From: Sclerurus mexicanus
Taxonomy: Eukaryota > Chordata > Aves > Passeriformes > Furnariidae
Direction: 5' to 3'
Length of the DNA: 64,000 nt
Assembly: GCA_013396755.1 (NCBI GenBank)
Contig: VWZF01005998.1
Coordinates: 1,027,961 to 1,091,960, forward strand
The position numbers and the translations under genes are program-made. This document shows, piece by piece, positions 37,801 through 47,220 of the stretch. How positions within the stretch are numbered: the stretch's first letter is position 1; every line of letters starts with the position of its first letter. Below the pieces are notes generated by a model. It worked only from the letters and a program-made list of their open reading frames with translations. It had not been told where the DNA came from and did no database searches.

Positions 37801-40800
37801 AGCCTGATTTGAATGCATCAGATAAATTAGGATTTGAACTTAACTTCTTTTTGAAAATACTGTCAAAAGTCAATCCCCCCTGGTGTGTAAACAGCTTCTA
37901 TCTCAATTCAGCTACACACAGTTGAGATTGCCAGGAGTTGAGGTCACCACTGGCAGTTTTAATGCCAAGACCCAACAGTCCATATAATTACTGGGCTATT
38001 TAAAATTTGTCCCTCCCTCTTGCTTATAACTCTGTGCTTCTCTAAGAGCCAGAATACACACTCCTCTTATGCTGCAGGTCTTCTAAGTTGGACCAAGAAC
38101 AGACAGTAGCTTCCCTGTCCTCAAGCAAATAAATTTCTCAGGTATGAGACAACTCTTTACTCAGACAGTTTATAAATACAGCCAGCAGGAATAGTGGAAA
38201 CATGGAAGACAAGAACCTTTTACACAGATGACTGCTTCTCCCTTTCACCTTCTTTCCCACTTGTTATTTGTCTTCTCAGAACAGATGTCCCTTAGGGCTA
38301 GGAACTGGCTTTTTCAGCTATTTGTACACCCTGCAGGGCAGCAGAGCTCTGACCACAGCTAGTGCTTCCAGGCAGTATGACAACATATGCCAAGGGAGGT
38401 TCTCTAGTGAGAAGGTATGAAGTCACAGGACAAGTATTCAATGTCCTCACCCTGTTTGATTCAACCCTTTCACCCCAGACACTGCTCATCCCTCTCCCCT
38501 TTGTATTGAGCCACTGAAACTAGGGTGCGGTCAGAGACCTTTCCCAGGCAGCTCAGACCAGACCAAGCTCAGCTTCACTGCAGAAGTGGGTAGGATCACA
38601 GCCCTCTCAGCTGTCTCAGCCTACTTACCTGCTTGTTGGACTCAGATATGTGACATAACGCAGGCAGACAGAGATAGAGGCATGGATTTGTCAAAGCTGC
38701 AGACTCACTAAATATCACCCATGGCCAATGCAACTGTCATTTTGGCTGGAAGTGAATGTCAAGCACCTTGCTCCCACCACTGCTTGCTGCCTATGAAAGT
38801 TAGTGTACTTTAATTCCACCAGCTCAACAGGCCTTCTAGACCTTGGGAAATAATTGTACTTGCTAGCAAAGGTATAAATGTCCTCTCAATTTACACAGCA
38901 CTTCCTTTACAAATGACCCTCTGCTTGATAGGACATGTATGGTAAGAACTGACACATGCTCACAGCAGCTGACTTGTAAACAACTTTTGCCTTCTCTTCT
39001 CACCTGGAAGTTAGCTTGGCTTACTCATATCTTCAAGGAAGTATTTAGCTTCTGTGTCCCATCTTTTGAGCAACCAAGAGCAATATAAGTATTAAAGCTA
39101 TTCCGGGGCATTCCCCAGCCACAAATAAAGAAACAGATTTCCGTTATCAGAAAGCAATTCAATTCTAAGTCTTGGCAGGGAAAGAACTTTTAAGCCACCT
39201 GTGTTTCACCAGCATATCATAGACTTGTAACCCCAGCAGCTGTTTTAGGAATAAATGTGAACTTTTACAATGCTAGTTGAATTCTCAAGCTTTGCTACAA
39301 GGAGGCCTTAGCAGTAATGTCAAACTGCTTGCACTGTGTGGGCCTGTTTCACTGCTAAGAATTAGATTTAGTTTGTGGTTTACCTTGAAAGGAACTGTGG
39401 AGAAATCAGACAGCAGACATGGTTTTCCACAGCTTCCACGTCTTCCAGCACACCACAACAGGATTCGAAGCCAACAGTTGATTCTATGCCAGCTCCCCAG
39501 TTAACAGAAAGGCTAACCAAATTGTTATTATATTTTCTCTTGGTGATCAAAGAACTACTAGGCATCCAGATTAAGATTCAGATTGCAGGCTCAGTTGCCA
39601 AGTTTGCAATTAGAAGAAAATGCCATAACAGCTTTATGTATGATGTGAGTTATGTATTCAGTGGTTTGTTAAAATGCCAGTTAGCCTATGCTGTTTTCAG
39701 AGTGAAACAGCCTAAAGTTATAATGATGCTAGTGCCCATTTCTCCTGTAAGAACATTAAACTCAGGAAAGTAAAGGTACACAGTTAGAAGAAATTCACTC
39801 CAAAATCCTCTTTTTAAATAAGACTGATTTCCCCATTACTTAATCTGATTTTTCCACTATGACAAGGTCCAACAAGTTTTATAGCAAGATGGCAAACTTT
39901 TCATCCCCCCTAGGGCATTAAGTACATGCAGAATTACATGGAATAGGCATACAAAGCAACTGCCCAGCACTCTGCAGGCAAACAGAAAATCTATGCATGA
40001 TTAATTGGGTTGTTCTCCACCTCCGGAACATCTGATAATGAACTAAACCACATGGTATCACTGTAAGGAAGGAAATCTGCTCTGATATAATCAGTCCCTG
40101 TCAACCTTCCTGTCACCAAACCCAGAATGATTTATCTTATGCTTTGTTGGCTGGTGTAATAGTCCATGGCATGTTAGAGCACAGCAATAATGACTTATTC
40201 CTGTTTGTGAAACAACAGTATCTAGCAATACATAACTGTAGCCAAAACTGTTCAGCTACAACTCCTCAGTGTCTCAATTCCTTCCCCTGTAGCTGCCTTA
40301 TTCATAGTCCATATTACAATGCACCAGAGAACTTGCAAGATGTGGCAATTGACAACTTAATACCTTCTTTTATTGCCTTATACCTCAACTGACAGCGTAA
40401 GCTGAGCTCTTGAGACAGGAGAACCTATGTGGTGCCAGCACATTCTGGGAGTCCTTGTGATTAATGAAGAAACATTTAGATCAGGATCTGCGTTTGGCTC
40501 AAAGAGACAGGTTCGTTATGGTCTCACACCCTATTCTGAACATATGGAAAAGCCACTCCAGTGTCCAATGGCAAAATATGTCCACTCCAGTGTCCAATGG
40601 CAATGCTTTTTAAAGACTTTAAAAAGCATGATATCACCGTACATTATTTACAAATTAACTTCCAAAACCTCCCTCCTGGAAATGAAATAGCAAATGAGTG
40701 GAGAAATTGAAAGGAGAAAAAATTTTGAGGAATTTAATTTCAATTCTATTTGCTACAAATATAAAACCAAAAAGACAGAAAATGATTTAGGTTCTGGATC

Positions 40801-43800
40801 ACTTTCTGAACAAAGACAAGACAAACTTGTCAAAAAACATCAATGAAGGAACAGCTATCCTGAGACAGTACACCTTTGGTAGGTATTAGAGCCTGCCTGC
40901 ACAGCAGCACAGGGTGACCTGAACAAGTGGTAGAGAGGTTGGTAGAAAGCCAGTTCTGCTGAAATAATGCTCCCAGTACTTTGTAGTCTCTAAAAGTAGG
41001 CATATAGAGCATAAAATCAACCCCATCACATGAGACATACAGTTAACTGTAAGTGATCAGAAGAGCCTGTTCCATAGCTTTCTTCACAGTACCAGCAAGG
41101 GCAACTCCAAGAAATTGGTGCTGTGCTAAAAAGCAAGTTGCATTTTAGTATTTCAATTGAGCTACAAATCAAGACTAATCTAATCTAAAGACAAATATTT
41201 GGCACTTTATAATACAACACAGTGCCAGGTACAAATGCAATAGATCTTACCAAGACAGTTTTTTGTACTGTAGGGAAAACCATTCGCAGGGAGTACTCAG
41301 TTTAGAGGTTAAAAAGCCTTATTAGTCTACACTTTTTCTCTTAAGCACACTCTTCTACCATACAAAATAAAGTCTGTCTACCCTGCTTCACTAGCAATCC
41401 CAAAAAACAGCATCCAGTCAAATAATCTGTCTGCTACAGGTAGATAAATTAGCAATCAACACTGTGAATAAAGGTATCAGCCCATTTCCTGGTATATAAT
41501 GCCATATGTATTTCCAGGACCAGAAAGGTCTCTTCTTTAGCCCCAGTCATCTTATCAGATTAAGTTAAAAACAGTCCTGCTTTTTTTTACTGGCACTTTA
41601 CAAGGTGGGCTGAGACCAATCTCCCCATTAAATCCAGTGTCATTCTTATATTAGTTGGTTTTGTTAAAAAAGATAAATTGTGACATGTACATTCTGTAAT
41701 AGAATAAAATTGTTCTATTTCTTAAACAGTCACTGTATTTGGAAAATTGCCTTTGGTGCTAAGCAATGCCCACAGGGGGAATTCATCGAGAAGACATGAG
41801 CTTATCCTTTTCTGCCAAGACAGGTGCACTTACAGTTCAAAGAGGAACACTGATACTTGGATTATTGCCAAATGTCTCAGAAATCTTACCCCAAGCATTC
41901 AAAAATAAGTACCATTTTTAAACTTTTAAACCTAAAAAAAAAATATATAGAGAGAGCAAGTTTTATCTAACTGAAAGAAGGCTGCAGCCAAATTGACGTG
42001 CTGTCTTTGGCAATGGCAAATGCCCAAATGGGAGCTGCTTTATCTCATGCAAACATAACACAAAACCAAGAAAGGAAAGGGAAGGAAGCCTAGTATGGGC
42101 AGCAGGCAAGCCGTGGGAGAGTACTCCAGGTTCTTCACAGTGGGTTGGAGCTCTTTTTCCGTCAGCAGATCTGCCCAGCTAGAAAGAAGTCAGTCAGCTA
42201 AGGGCAGGACACTTGCAGGATGCCCTTGATTTGGCTGAAGGCAATCTCCAAGCCAACACTTTGACCTTCAGCACATTACACTTACTAACATTAAAAGTTA
42301 AGCAGAAGTCCTGGTAAACCACTAGAAGCAAGTCTATTATTTCAGAACTAGTTATAAAAGTTATAAAAAAACGTTTGAGTTTCAATTAATAACAATTAAT
42401 TTATATTTCTCCTGTAATAATACAACTGAGGAGTGTGTGAGAGCAGATTTAAGAGATGTGATGTCTCACTTTGTATTTTCAACAGAACAGCTCAAGCCAT
42501 TTAATTCTTAGTCTCGTACAATAAATCAACAAATCAACAAAATAATTTTTTTTATCACTAAAGGGTAGTGTTATTTTCAGATTAGAAAGCTTTTCTCACT
42601 TTGTAAGCAACTACTTGTTGACATAAACATGATCTAAAAATAGAAGAGTTAATACGCCACAAAGAGACTTTAGTGGTTTTATTCATATGTTTTTAAAACT
42701 TGCTCCATAAAAATGGTAGGATTTATTTACTTATTAGTAGCACTTACTTACTACTAGACTAATATGAATTCACTGAGACTTAGCGATAATCTTAATACTC
42801 TGACAAGAACCTCGGAATCATGTTGGAAGTAGGAATGTTACTCACATGATCTTATCATATCCTTAAGCTCTAAATTTAGAGAAAGTTATTTGTGGCATCC
42901 CCAATAAGCTTAAAAAAAATTCAGTTTGAGACAGATGGGATGATGACCAGTTTAAGACACCTCAGTTAGACACAAAGTACCATTCTGTTCACCAGTCAGG
43001 GCAGAATGCAGAGCACGTACAAACCTACCACAGTCTCACCTTGTCTGTAAGTCACACCCCTTCCACGTGTTATTTTTCCATCTACATGAGTCTAAACTTT
43101 TATCATGAAGTGGTACAAATGATGAAGTAAGGATTTTATTAAAAAAAAAAAAAAAAGGAGCAGAGAACCCATAAAATTAACATTTCTGCAGAGTTTACCT
43201 TTGAAAGAGTCCCTGGATATTGTACGGCAATGACAAAGTGATTGAAAATTCTGAAGTTATAATCAGTGCTTCATTACCTAACTGCAGACACTACCAAGCT
43301 ACCACAGTCATTTGTGTGGGTACTGAGGACACATTTTGAAAATTTCTAGAACATCTGGAAGAAATAATTGGAGGAAGAGTAGGAAAAATGGGTAATTCCT
43401 TTCAAAAATAAGATTAGCTTTGACAGCAGCTCTACCTTCAGTCAATCCTTTAAAATTCAACTAACACCTGTGTTCAAAATCAGTTCACCAAGAGCCTAGC
43501 CCCTGTTAAGCACACCCTCCAAAATTGTTACATCTAACAGAAAAGTATTTTTTGAAGATTTTTAAGAATGTATTTTGGTGACAGTCATTGAATGACATTT
43601 TCACACTATAGTGGCAAGTCTGGTTCCCCCAATACCAATATTAAGCTCACCCCGACACCTTAAATATATACTGCCACACAAAAAAGCACTTTCCTTCTAA
43701 CAGTCTACAATAAAAGGAACACTGCCTTGAAAAGTAACTGAAGAAGATATCTGTCAAAGCTGACCAGGATCAAAAAAGCAGTTACAGTAAGGTTTCAACA

Positions 43801-46800
43801 GCTACCCACTCCCAGCAGAATCAGACCCCTGAAGCTCTCTTCTTTTTGCAATGCCACACCAATGTATGTATCAAAGGGGTTTGGCACACAGCAGTCACCA
43901 CCCACCACACAAACAACTCCCCACCAGAATTTCCCCTATCATTAACCTCCTTCAGTTTACACAAGGAGCAAACAATCCCAAGCACAGCCCACAAGAGCAC
44001 TGCCAGGAGGTTCTGCTGGGAAGGGCTGATAGCCACAGCAGAGATCCCTGTCACAAAGGCAACCACAATAGCTTTCTGCCTCAGACATGCTGGTGCCAGG
44101 GGCCAGCCACTCCAACACAGAAGAGCCACCCAACCACACTCCACAACTTCACAGACAGATGCATTTCTGCTCAGGTTACTGTCTCCAGAAAGGGCTCAAA
44201 ATTATGGTAATTCACATCTGCATCTGTAAAAGGAGTTAGGGGCTATGCTGGAGCTAATGACAGAAAATTCACTTATGTACTTAGCCCACTCACTTATCCA
44301 TTGCTGGAGCAAGGCATATCAGAGATTTCTGGACAGAAATGAGGACAACAACAACAACAACAAAAAGAAGTCAGCACTATGCTGAAAAACAGCTCGTCTT
44401 GACAAGCTGTCACTTGACTCTTTCCTTTTACGCCTTTTCCCCTCTCTCCAGCAACACTGCCATTCAGTGACTGGCAGCATCATCTAGGGCAATGAAGCAA
44501 AGAGATGTATCTCCTTGCACTAGGAATAAAAAAGGATGCAATACCTTCTGCTTTCCTTGCATCACACGTGCTTGTCATCTGAGATTTCTCTATCACTCTT
44601 TTGCCAGTGAGAAGAAAATGTCAATATCCCCTCTCCTTTGAGATAAACCTCAGCAGAGGTGAAAGAGGAAGCAGGCATGCTGTTCTCAAAGCAGTGCTGT
44701 TCTTAATCTATCACCTCAGTTCAGCCCTACACAAGAGGGGCTGCAGGATGGGGCAAACGCCTATTACAGCACTCAACAAACCAAGAACCAAAGCAGACTT
44801 CCTTAAGGAGGCTGCAGGCCAGCCTAATCAGCACAGTTTAACTACAGATTAGCAATACTGGGAACTGTTAGCAGGGAAGGGACTCTGTCAGGTGACTTGT
44901 AAAATTCCACTAGGGAGTTGCTCGAAGGCGATTTTGTCATGTTACCAGTTTGTCCACGCTCCAGGAACATGGTAGAGACTATTAGAATACCCTTCAAACC
45001 TCAGAATTTCTTCTAGAGGAAAAAAAAATCACATTAAAAGACTTCCATTATATACACGTACAAAAACCACTTTGTCAAGGTGTGATGTTTGTATGATGAC
45101 ATTGATTGATCCCAGCTCTTGGAATCTTCCAGGTGTGCAAGGCTGTAGAATCCAAACTAAAATACTGCATCTTTTTGGCTGCAGACATAATTCAAGTAGT
45201 GTTTTAATATATAAGAGATAAAAAGCAACCTCCATGTGCCACAACTAAGCAGAAAAGTCCATTTCATATGTAAGCTTCCAGCTTCTCACAAGTTATAATA
45301 TTCAGAAACCAGAAGAGACATTTTGTTGTAGATTACAGGCTGCTACAACCTGCAGTCTCTTGCATTTTCCACCACACCCTTTTGAACTAGAATTACAAAC
45401 AGCAAAAATGAAGCTACAAAGACAAAAATACTTGCTGACAGTCCTTTCAGACCACTACTGAGAGTGGCTTTTTTGAATTCCTGTTCCAAGAAGGGTTCCT
45501 TTCCCCAAATGCTGTTTCCAAACTCTCCTCTAAGATTACTTTCCCTGAACACTTTCTGGCACTGGTGTATCATTCCAAGACTAAAACCAGTGTTTTTCTA
45601 TCCACAGTAAATAAAATGCCAATTCTGTTACATGAAAGTTAATTTACTGCTTTTTGAAGCAGAAGACAAAACTATGTGCTGAAAACATCTCCTCAGGTTG
45701 TGTTAAGATGGGGGCAGGGAGGGGGCAAGGCTTAAATTGGGAACATTGCCTGTAATGATTTTTCCATCAGCCTTCAGTGAAGCAAATGCTATTTACCCTT
45801 TATAACTCTACAAAACGATGACCACATGCTGATCAAACAACCTCAAGGCTGCACAAGCATACTCAGCAAAATGAATGCTGCTCTTAGGGCAAGTGCTAGG
45901 CTGCCATTTCCTTTGCAGGATATAGAGTATGCCTACACAGAGGGCATTTGTCAAAAAAAACCCAACCAAACAAACAAAAAAAAAACCAAAAAAACAAAAT
46001 CAAAAACAAAACAAACCAAACAAACAAAAAAACCCAACAAACAACCTTTCTCACCAGAAGAAATGTGTCAGAGATGTGTCATGGTTGGAATAATTTCAAA
46101 ACATTTAAACTGGAAATAGATGACTTAGTGAAGAACATCATGACAAGAAGGAATCTTAGATTACCAAATCTAAGTGAGAGAAAATCCTACCTTCATTGAG
46201 ACCTGTAAACATTTATTTGCGTTATAGCACTTTAAGTTTTCAGCACCTTAGGCTTCCTTTTTCATTATTTGTTCACTTATTATTTTTTGTACCCTGTAAT
46301 GGATAATTTCCTTCACACTGAAAAACAAAAAAGCTGACTACTAAAATCCTCACTCTCGAGTCGGCAGCTATCAGCAGAAGCAACTATTTGACTGCTATTT
46401 ATGCCAGTGTAGCTACCTTTCTCAAAGCCACCTGGGCAACACTGCTTTCCATGCATGAATTTCTAGTAACCCTAAGAGTAGCTTCAGGAAAACCTCCCAG
46501 CACACAAAACACTCCAGAATAACAACCTATTGGTCCCTCTGGGACACCGCAAAGAAAATGAGGAGAAACTTCCTGCTTTAGCCATGGATTGCAAGGACTT
46601 CTCTTGGCAGCAGGGCATAGTGTTGGTACCTGTTCTGGACTGCAGCTGCAATATATTGCACCTCCACATATTTGAGGTATAACTTCAGCATTCAGACATA
46701 TTGCTGACTGCAACCACACTTTTTTGTTTATTTTAGGTGCTGGTGCTCCTTTTAACTCAAGTCCCTCTGCTTGTTATGCATTAGCTCAGTCTGCAGCGGT

Positions 46801-47220
46801 TTTGATACTTGCAAACTGAATCATCTTCAAAGGAAACCAAGGCAGATGCATATCCAGCTAGCTGTCTCCCAGGTGTTCTTGGCTCCTCAGGGAATCGTAA
46901 GGGTCTCAAATAATTTTGGTCAGTACTGAACCATTTGCATGGTAGAGGCTTTTAATCCAGAGACTACACTGAATCTAGTCCAGAGTAAAAAATCCCCAGA
47001 CCTCACATACTGTGGGATATGGGACCCTTAGCAATGATTGTTTTAGTCTACTCATGACTAGCTCAGTATATGAACTATGTAGGTCTTCCCAGGACAACCC
47101 AGGGTACTAGACCCCTTACCTGACTCTTTCTTCTTCAGTTCTTTTAAGTTCTGCATCCCGTTGCAGCACCTTCATTATTGCCTCTTGTTCCTCCTCTGTT
47201 AGAAAGCTTAGGTCAATCAT
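7713..47220 (-). CDS. SYTL2: SYTL2 (synaptotagmin-like 2 / Slp2), overall coding span, 18 exons
   Basis: Rab27A/B effector that tethers Rab27-bearing vesicles to the plasma membrane. Coding exons (high to low coordinate) are 47120-47220, 36313-36461, 34055-34193, 27825-27897, 27164-27263, 25225-26109, 21338-25033, 19791-19892, 18778-18831, 16338-16423, 14573-14692, 13408-13577, 12726-12828, 12118-12288, 10887-10965, 9817-9916, 8882-9087 and 7713-7858. All joins are GT/AG and in phase. The total is 6480 nt (2159 aa plus stop), or 2784 nt (927 aa plus stop) without the 3696-nt exon. Short-form domains are the Slp homology domain (residues 1 to about 80, no zinc finger between SHD1 and SHD2, as expected for Slp2), an NPF motif near residue 185, a Ser/Lys-rich linker, C2A (about 620-745) and C2B (about 760-905). 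Exact boundaries were read by eye from splice signals. Confidence 0.95.
8882..9087 (-). CDS. SYTL2: SYTL2 coding exon 17 (C2B core)
   Basis: 206 nt. Contains TILPDTSRKSRQKTRTVAKT, then [20 protein letters not shown] and ELTVWDHNKLANHFLGGLRI. Close to human, with [20 protein letters not shown] identical. Loop 3 reads WDHNKLANH, retaining one of the usual Asp residues. Acceptor TCTGAAG|T; donor AACAG|GTACTG. Confidence 0.96.
9817..9916 (-). CDS. SYTL2: SYTL2 coding exon 16 (C2B)
   Basis: 100 nt, giving GKKTLSTGEVHIWVKECHNL and PLLRGNRLNSFIK. GEVHIWVKEC-LPLLRG is typical of the Slp C2B domain. The usual loop-1 Asp of SDPYVK is Asn here (NSFIK). Acceptor TTTACAG|G; donor AAGTG|GTAAGA; phase 1 to phase 0 or 2, with phase 2 fitting exon 17. 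Confidence 0.95.
10764..10838. repeat. A/G-rich simple repeat
   Basis: About 75 bp of AAAAAG/AAAGG-type purine tract (pyrimidine on the SYTL2 sense strand), 49 bases past the donor of SYTL2 exon 15. Confidence 0.9.
10887..10965 (-). CDS. SYTL2: SYTL2 coding exon 15 (C2A-C2B linker, first C2B strand)
   Basis: 79 nt, giving TSTMALNLENRGEMKLALQY and VPRPTG. RGEMKLALQYVP opens C2B in human SYTL2. Acceptor TTTCAG|A; donor GGAG|GTAAGC; it ends in phase 1. A long A/G tract starts about 50 bases downstream of the donor (10764-10838). Confidence 0.95.
11649..11700. repeat. A/C-rich low-complexity tract
   Basis: A run of A followed by CAAAAC/CAAAC-type text in a SYTL2 intron. Confidence 0.75.
12118..12288 (-). 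CDS. SYTL2: SYTL2 coding exon 14 (end of C2A)
   Basis: 171 nt, 57 codons, phase 0. Contains YKIEKDLLKNQTLNISVWHN, then DTFGRNSFLGEVELDLGTWD and WNDRSNKQINWFPLKPR. At calcium loop 3 the Asp triad of synaptotagmin reads H, D, N/S, so calcium coordination is probably impaired. Acceptor CTGGCAG|T; donor CCAAGG|GTAGGT. Confidence 0.96.
12726..12828 (-). CDS. SYTL2: SYTL2 coding exon 13 (C2A polybasic region)
   Basis: 103 nt, giving YVKTYLLPEKYKLGKRKTSV and KKKTFNPVYNEILR. The run of Lys/Arg is the C2 polybasic strand that in Slp2 contacts phosphatidylserine and PIP2. NPVYNE is a C2 hallmark. Acceptor ATTTTAG|G; donor CTGCGG|GTATTT; it ends in phase 0. Confidence 0.95.
13408..13577 (-). CDS. SYTL2: SYTL2 coding exon 12 (start of C2A)
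   Basis: 170 nt. Contains VSGSLMSIYSADFGNVDVKG, then NIQFAVDYVEQLNELHIFIC and QCKDLAVADVKRQRSDP: the first C2A strands and calcium loop 1. DLAVAD and the SDPY Asp are kept at calcium loop 1. Acceptor CTGCAG|G; donor GACCC|GTAAGT; phase 0 to phase 2. Confidence 0.96.
14573..14692 (-). CDS. SYTL2: SYTL2 coding exon 11
   Basis: 120 nt, 40 codons, phase 0. Contains SDDRETDTASESSYSFGRIK and KSPSSLTNLSGSSGMASLSS, the Ser-rich stretch just before C2A in human. Acceptor TTTTGTAG|A; donor CCTCT|GTATGT. Confidence 0.94.
15855..16112 (+). mobile_element. CR1 LINE 3' fragment
   Basis: Contains the typical avian CR1 tail: TTAGGAAGAAATTCTTTCCT, GTGAGGCACTGGAACAGGTT, GCCCAGAGAAGTTGTGGATG, TGCCCATGGCAGGC and ending near CATTCTGTGAT. 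It is 5'-truncated and diverged. A short ATAGAATCATAGA piece in the opposite sense follows (16113-16142), possibly a second fragment. Confidence 0.92.
16338..16423 (-). CDS. SYTL2: SYTL2 coding exon 10
   Basis: 86 nt, giving VPSQTDKLFSNPEKLKGLSK and SVPSFLQEE, matching human SYTL2 (VPSQPDNSFSHPDKLKRMSK and SVPAFLQDE). Acceptor TTTCCACAG|T; donor GAAGAG|GTAAGC; phase 1 to phase 0. Confidence 0.95.
17541..17632 (+). mobile_element. CR1 LINE 3' fragment
   Basis: TTAGTGGTGGACTTGGCAGT, GCTGGGTTAACAGT, GACTTGATGGTCTAAAGG and the terminal ATTCTATGATTCT mark the 3' end of a CR1 element with an internal deletion relative to longer copies. Confidence 0.88.
18778..18831 (-). CDS. SYTL2: SYTL2 coding exon 9 (54-nt small exon)
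   Basis: 54 nt, phase 1 to phase 1, giving NKGKIDNPKEELALSAED, aligned to human NKAKVDNQPEELVRSAED. Acceptor TCTGCACAG|A; donor GAAGATG|GTAAAT. A duplicated candidate branch-point sequence lies immediately upstream (18841-18875). Confidence 0.93.
19791..19892 (-). CDS. SYTL2: SYTL2 coding exon 8
   Basis: 102 nt, phase 1 to phase 1. Contains MALKRSADRKKPSKSLEDIP, almost identical to human SYTL2 (ALKRSADRKMPSKSLEDIP). Being a multiple of three it can be skipped in frame. Acceptor ATAACAG|G; donor CCTCAA|GTGAGC. Confidence 0.95.
21338..25033 (-). CDS. SYTL2: SYTL2 giant cassette exon 7 (long-isoform linker)
   Basis: One open frame of 3696 nt (exactly 1232 codons), phase 1 to phase 1. The acceptor is ACATTGTAG|ATGAACATC at 25035-25034. 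The proposed donor is ACTC|GTGAGC at 21337-21336; it has a poor exon side but joins exon 8 in frame. If not spliced there, the frame stops a few codons later (ELFDF, stop at 21318). The protein is hydrophilic, Ser/Glu/Lys-rich and predicted disordered, with three tandem 65-residue repeats. KVLDWFKRSSD near its start and the acidic SQHEDNDEEEGDSLNLGSKF near its end are the likeliest short motifs. Long SYTL2 transcripts with a comparable large exon (alias SGA72M) are known in human. Whether this exon is internal or terminal needs RNA. Confidence 0.88.
22206..22790 (-). repeat. Three tandem 195-nt coding repeats (65 aa each) in SYTL2 exon 7
   Basis: Units are 22596-22790, 22401-22595 and 22206-22400, exactly 195 nt apart. 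Each begins SVAP and carries SGL-S--LEKLLK, then PPKPKC or PSKPKC, STV--TAEV, KS, DG--L-E and ENIEK, EMVEK or ETTER. More diverged relatives of the LxKLxKEAS / ETVEK pattern flank both sides (for example about 23250-23330 and about 21930-22160), suggesting older units. Confidence 0.92.
25225..26109 (-). CDS. SYTL2: SYTL2 coding exon 6 (large linker exon)
   Basis: 885 nt, 295 residues, Ser/Lys/Glu-rich and probably disordered. Recognisable blocks are KRPVPKARKLIHKATD, GTLPRGILKRSSSSSSTDSE (RGILKRNSSSSSTDSE in human) and KQVRFSS, which resembles PP1-docking RVxF-type text. The exon begins GAA-ATT across the join and ends ACT-G, phase 1 to phase 1. Because 885 is a multiple of three, it too could be skipped without a frameshift. 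Acceptor TTACAG|A; donor TACTG|GTAAGA. Confidence 0.94.
27164..27263 (-). CDS. SYTL2: SYTL2 coding exon 5 (NPF motif)
   Basis: 100 nt beginning QRRNPFNSIPPDDNLDSGES. The KNPFNS context is conserved in human SYTL2. NPF tripeptides are known ligands of EH domains (EHD and EPS15 families); whether this one is used is inference. Acceptor TTTTAG|C; donor GACAG|GTAAAT; phase 0 to phase 1. Confidence 0.93.
27825..27897 (-). CDS. SYTL2: SYTL2 coding exon 4
   Basis: 73 nt, giving SSKATTSVLDNPDERPRKPT and VSSLK. This linker matches the region before the human NPF motif in position more than in exact sequence. Acceptor TTTGCAG|C; donor CTAAAG|GTATGA; it ends in phase 0. The frame join on both sides is the main support. 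Confidence 0.85.
33361..33424 (+). mobile_element. CR1 LINE fragment
   Basis: GGCACCTGGGGATACGGTTT and AGTGGTGGACTTGGCAGTGC, then TGGGTTAATGGTTGGACTTG. Same CR1 subfamily text as 17541-17632 but lacking the terminal repeats. Confidence 0.85.
33655..33798 (+). mobile_element. CR1 LINE 3' fragment
   Basis: CTCTCAGGCACATGGTGTGA, GGGCCAGGAGTTGGACTCAA, TGATCCTTGTGGGTCCCTTC and the end TTCTGTGATTCTGTG. A different CR1 subfamily from the 15.9-kb copy. Confidence 0.92.
34055..34193 (-). CDS. SYTL2: SYTL2 coding exon 3
   Basis: 139 nt. It encodes a segment containing KTSWVSNVNKEVFVPPDLHG and an acidic IVEHQEEEQQ, matching the human segment around SWVNNVNKDAFLPPEL. It lies just C-terminal to the Slp homology domain. 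Acceptor TTTTAG|C; donor GTCAAG|GTAAGC; phase 1 to phase 0 or 2, with phase 2 fitting exon 4. Confidence 0.92.
35174..35281. repeat. T/G-rich low-complexity tract (TTTG/TTTTGG type)
   Basis: About 108 bp of TTTGG, TTTG and TTTTG words, the reverse complement of the A/C-rich tracts at 45.9 and 54.0 kb. Confidence 0.85.
36313..36461 (-). CDS. SYTL2: SYTL2 coding exon 2 (SHD2)
   Basis: 149 nt. It encodes HLPEKVKDHVQLKNMSGQWF, then YEAKSKRHRDK and IHGADIIRASMRRK. SGQWFYE is the SHD2 signature that packs on Rab27 in known Slp/Rab27 structures. There are no Cys pairs, so there is no zinc finger, which separates Slp1/2 from Slp3-5. Acceptor CTCCTCAG|G; donor GTTG|GTAAGC; phase 2 to phase 1. Confidence 0.95.
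37233..37276. repeat. Short 16-bp tandem repeat, three copies
   Basis: TTAGGCATAT occurs at 37233, 37249 and 37265, a 16-base period (unit TTAGGCATATAACATA or close variants). Intronic. Confidence 0.85.
37511..37568 (-). mobile_element. CR1 LINE 3' end, short fragment
   Basis: The reverse complement resembles the CR1 tail: the plus strand reads GGTTTGGCTTGAAAGGGACC, CTTAAAGACCATCTAACCCC. Only about 60 bp remain. Confidence 0.7.
40553..40603. repeat. 22-bp direct duplication
   Basis: A 22-bp block beginning CCACTCCAGTGTCCAATGGC occurs twice, at 40553 and 40582, seven bases apart. Looks like a recent local duplication in an intron. Confidence 0.9.
45952..46046. repeat. A/C-rich low-complexity tract (CAAA/CCAAA type)
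   Basis: About 95 bp of CAAA, CCAAA and CAAAAA words with no strict period, in SYTL2 coding intron 1. Confidence 0.85.
47120..47220 (-). CDS. SYTL2: SYTL2 coding exon 1 (start codon, SHD1)
   Basis: ATG at 47218-47220. It encodes 33 residues plus two bases, beginning MIDLSFLTEEEQEAIMKVLQ, which is nearly identical to the human Slp2 N-terminus. This is the first helix of the Rab27-binding Slp homology domain. The donor reads GTCAG|GTAAGG and leaves phase 2. A likely acceptor (TTTACCAG) at 47241-47240 leaves a 19-nt leader, 47221-47239, in front of the ATG; its polypyrimidine tract is weak. Confidence 0.95.

Larger units (their letters stand above)
34194..47119. other. SYTL2 introns between exons 1 and 3
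   Basis: The introns 34194-36312 and 36462-47119 hold only short chance ORFs, a T/G-rich stretch (35174-35281), an A/C-rich stretch (45952-46046), a CR1 fragment (37511-37568), a 22-bp duplication (40553-40603) and a 16-bp tandem repeat (37233-37276). Confidence 0.6.

Noticed and set aside
43821..44229. Overlapping 107-127 codon ORFs on both strands
   Set aside because: No recognised domain, no splice context, located in an intron; look like chance open frames.
46737..46860. Plus-strand acceptor-like TTTTTTGTTTATTTTAG at 46736
   Set aside because: No good donor or open frame follows within a normal exon length, so I could not define an exon.
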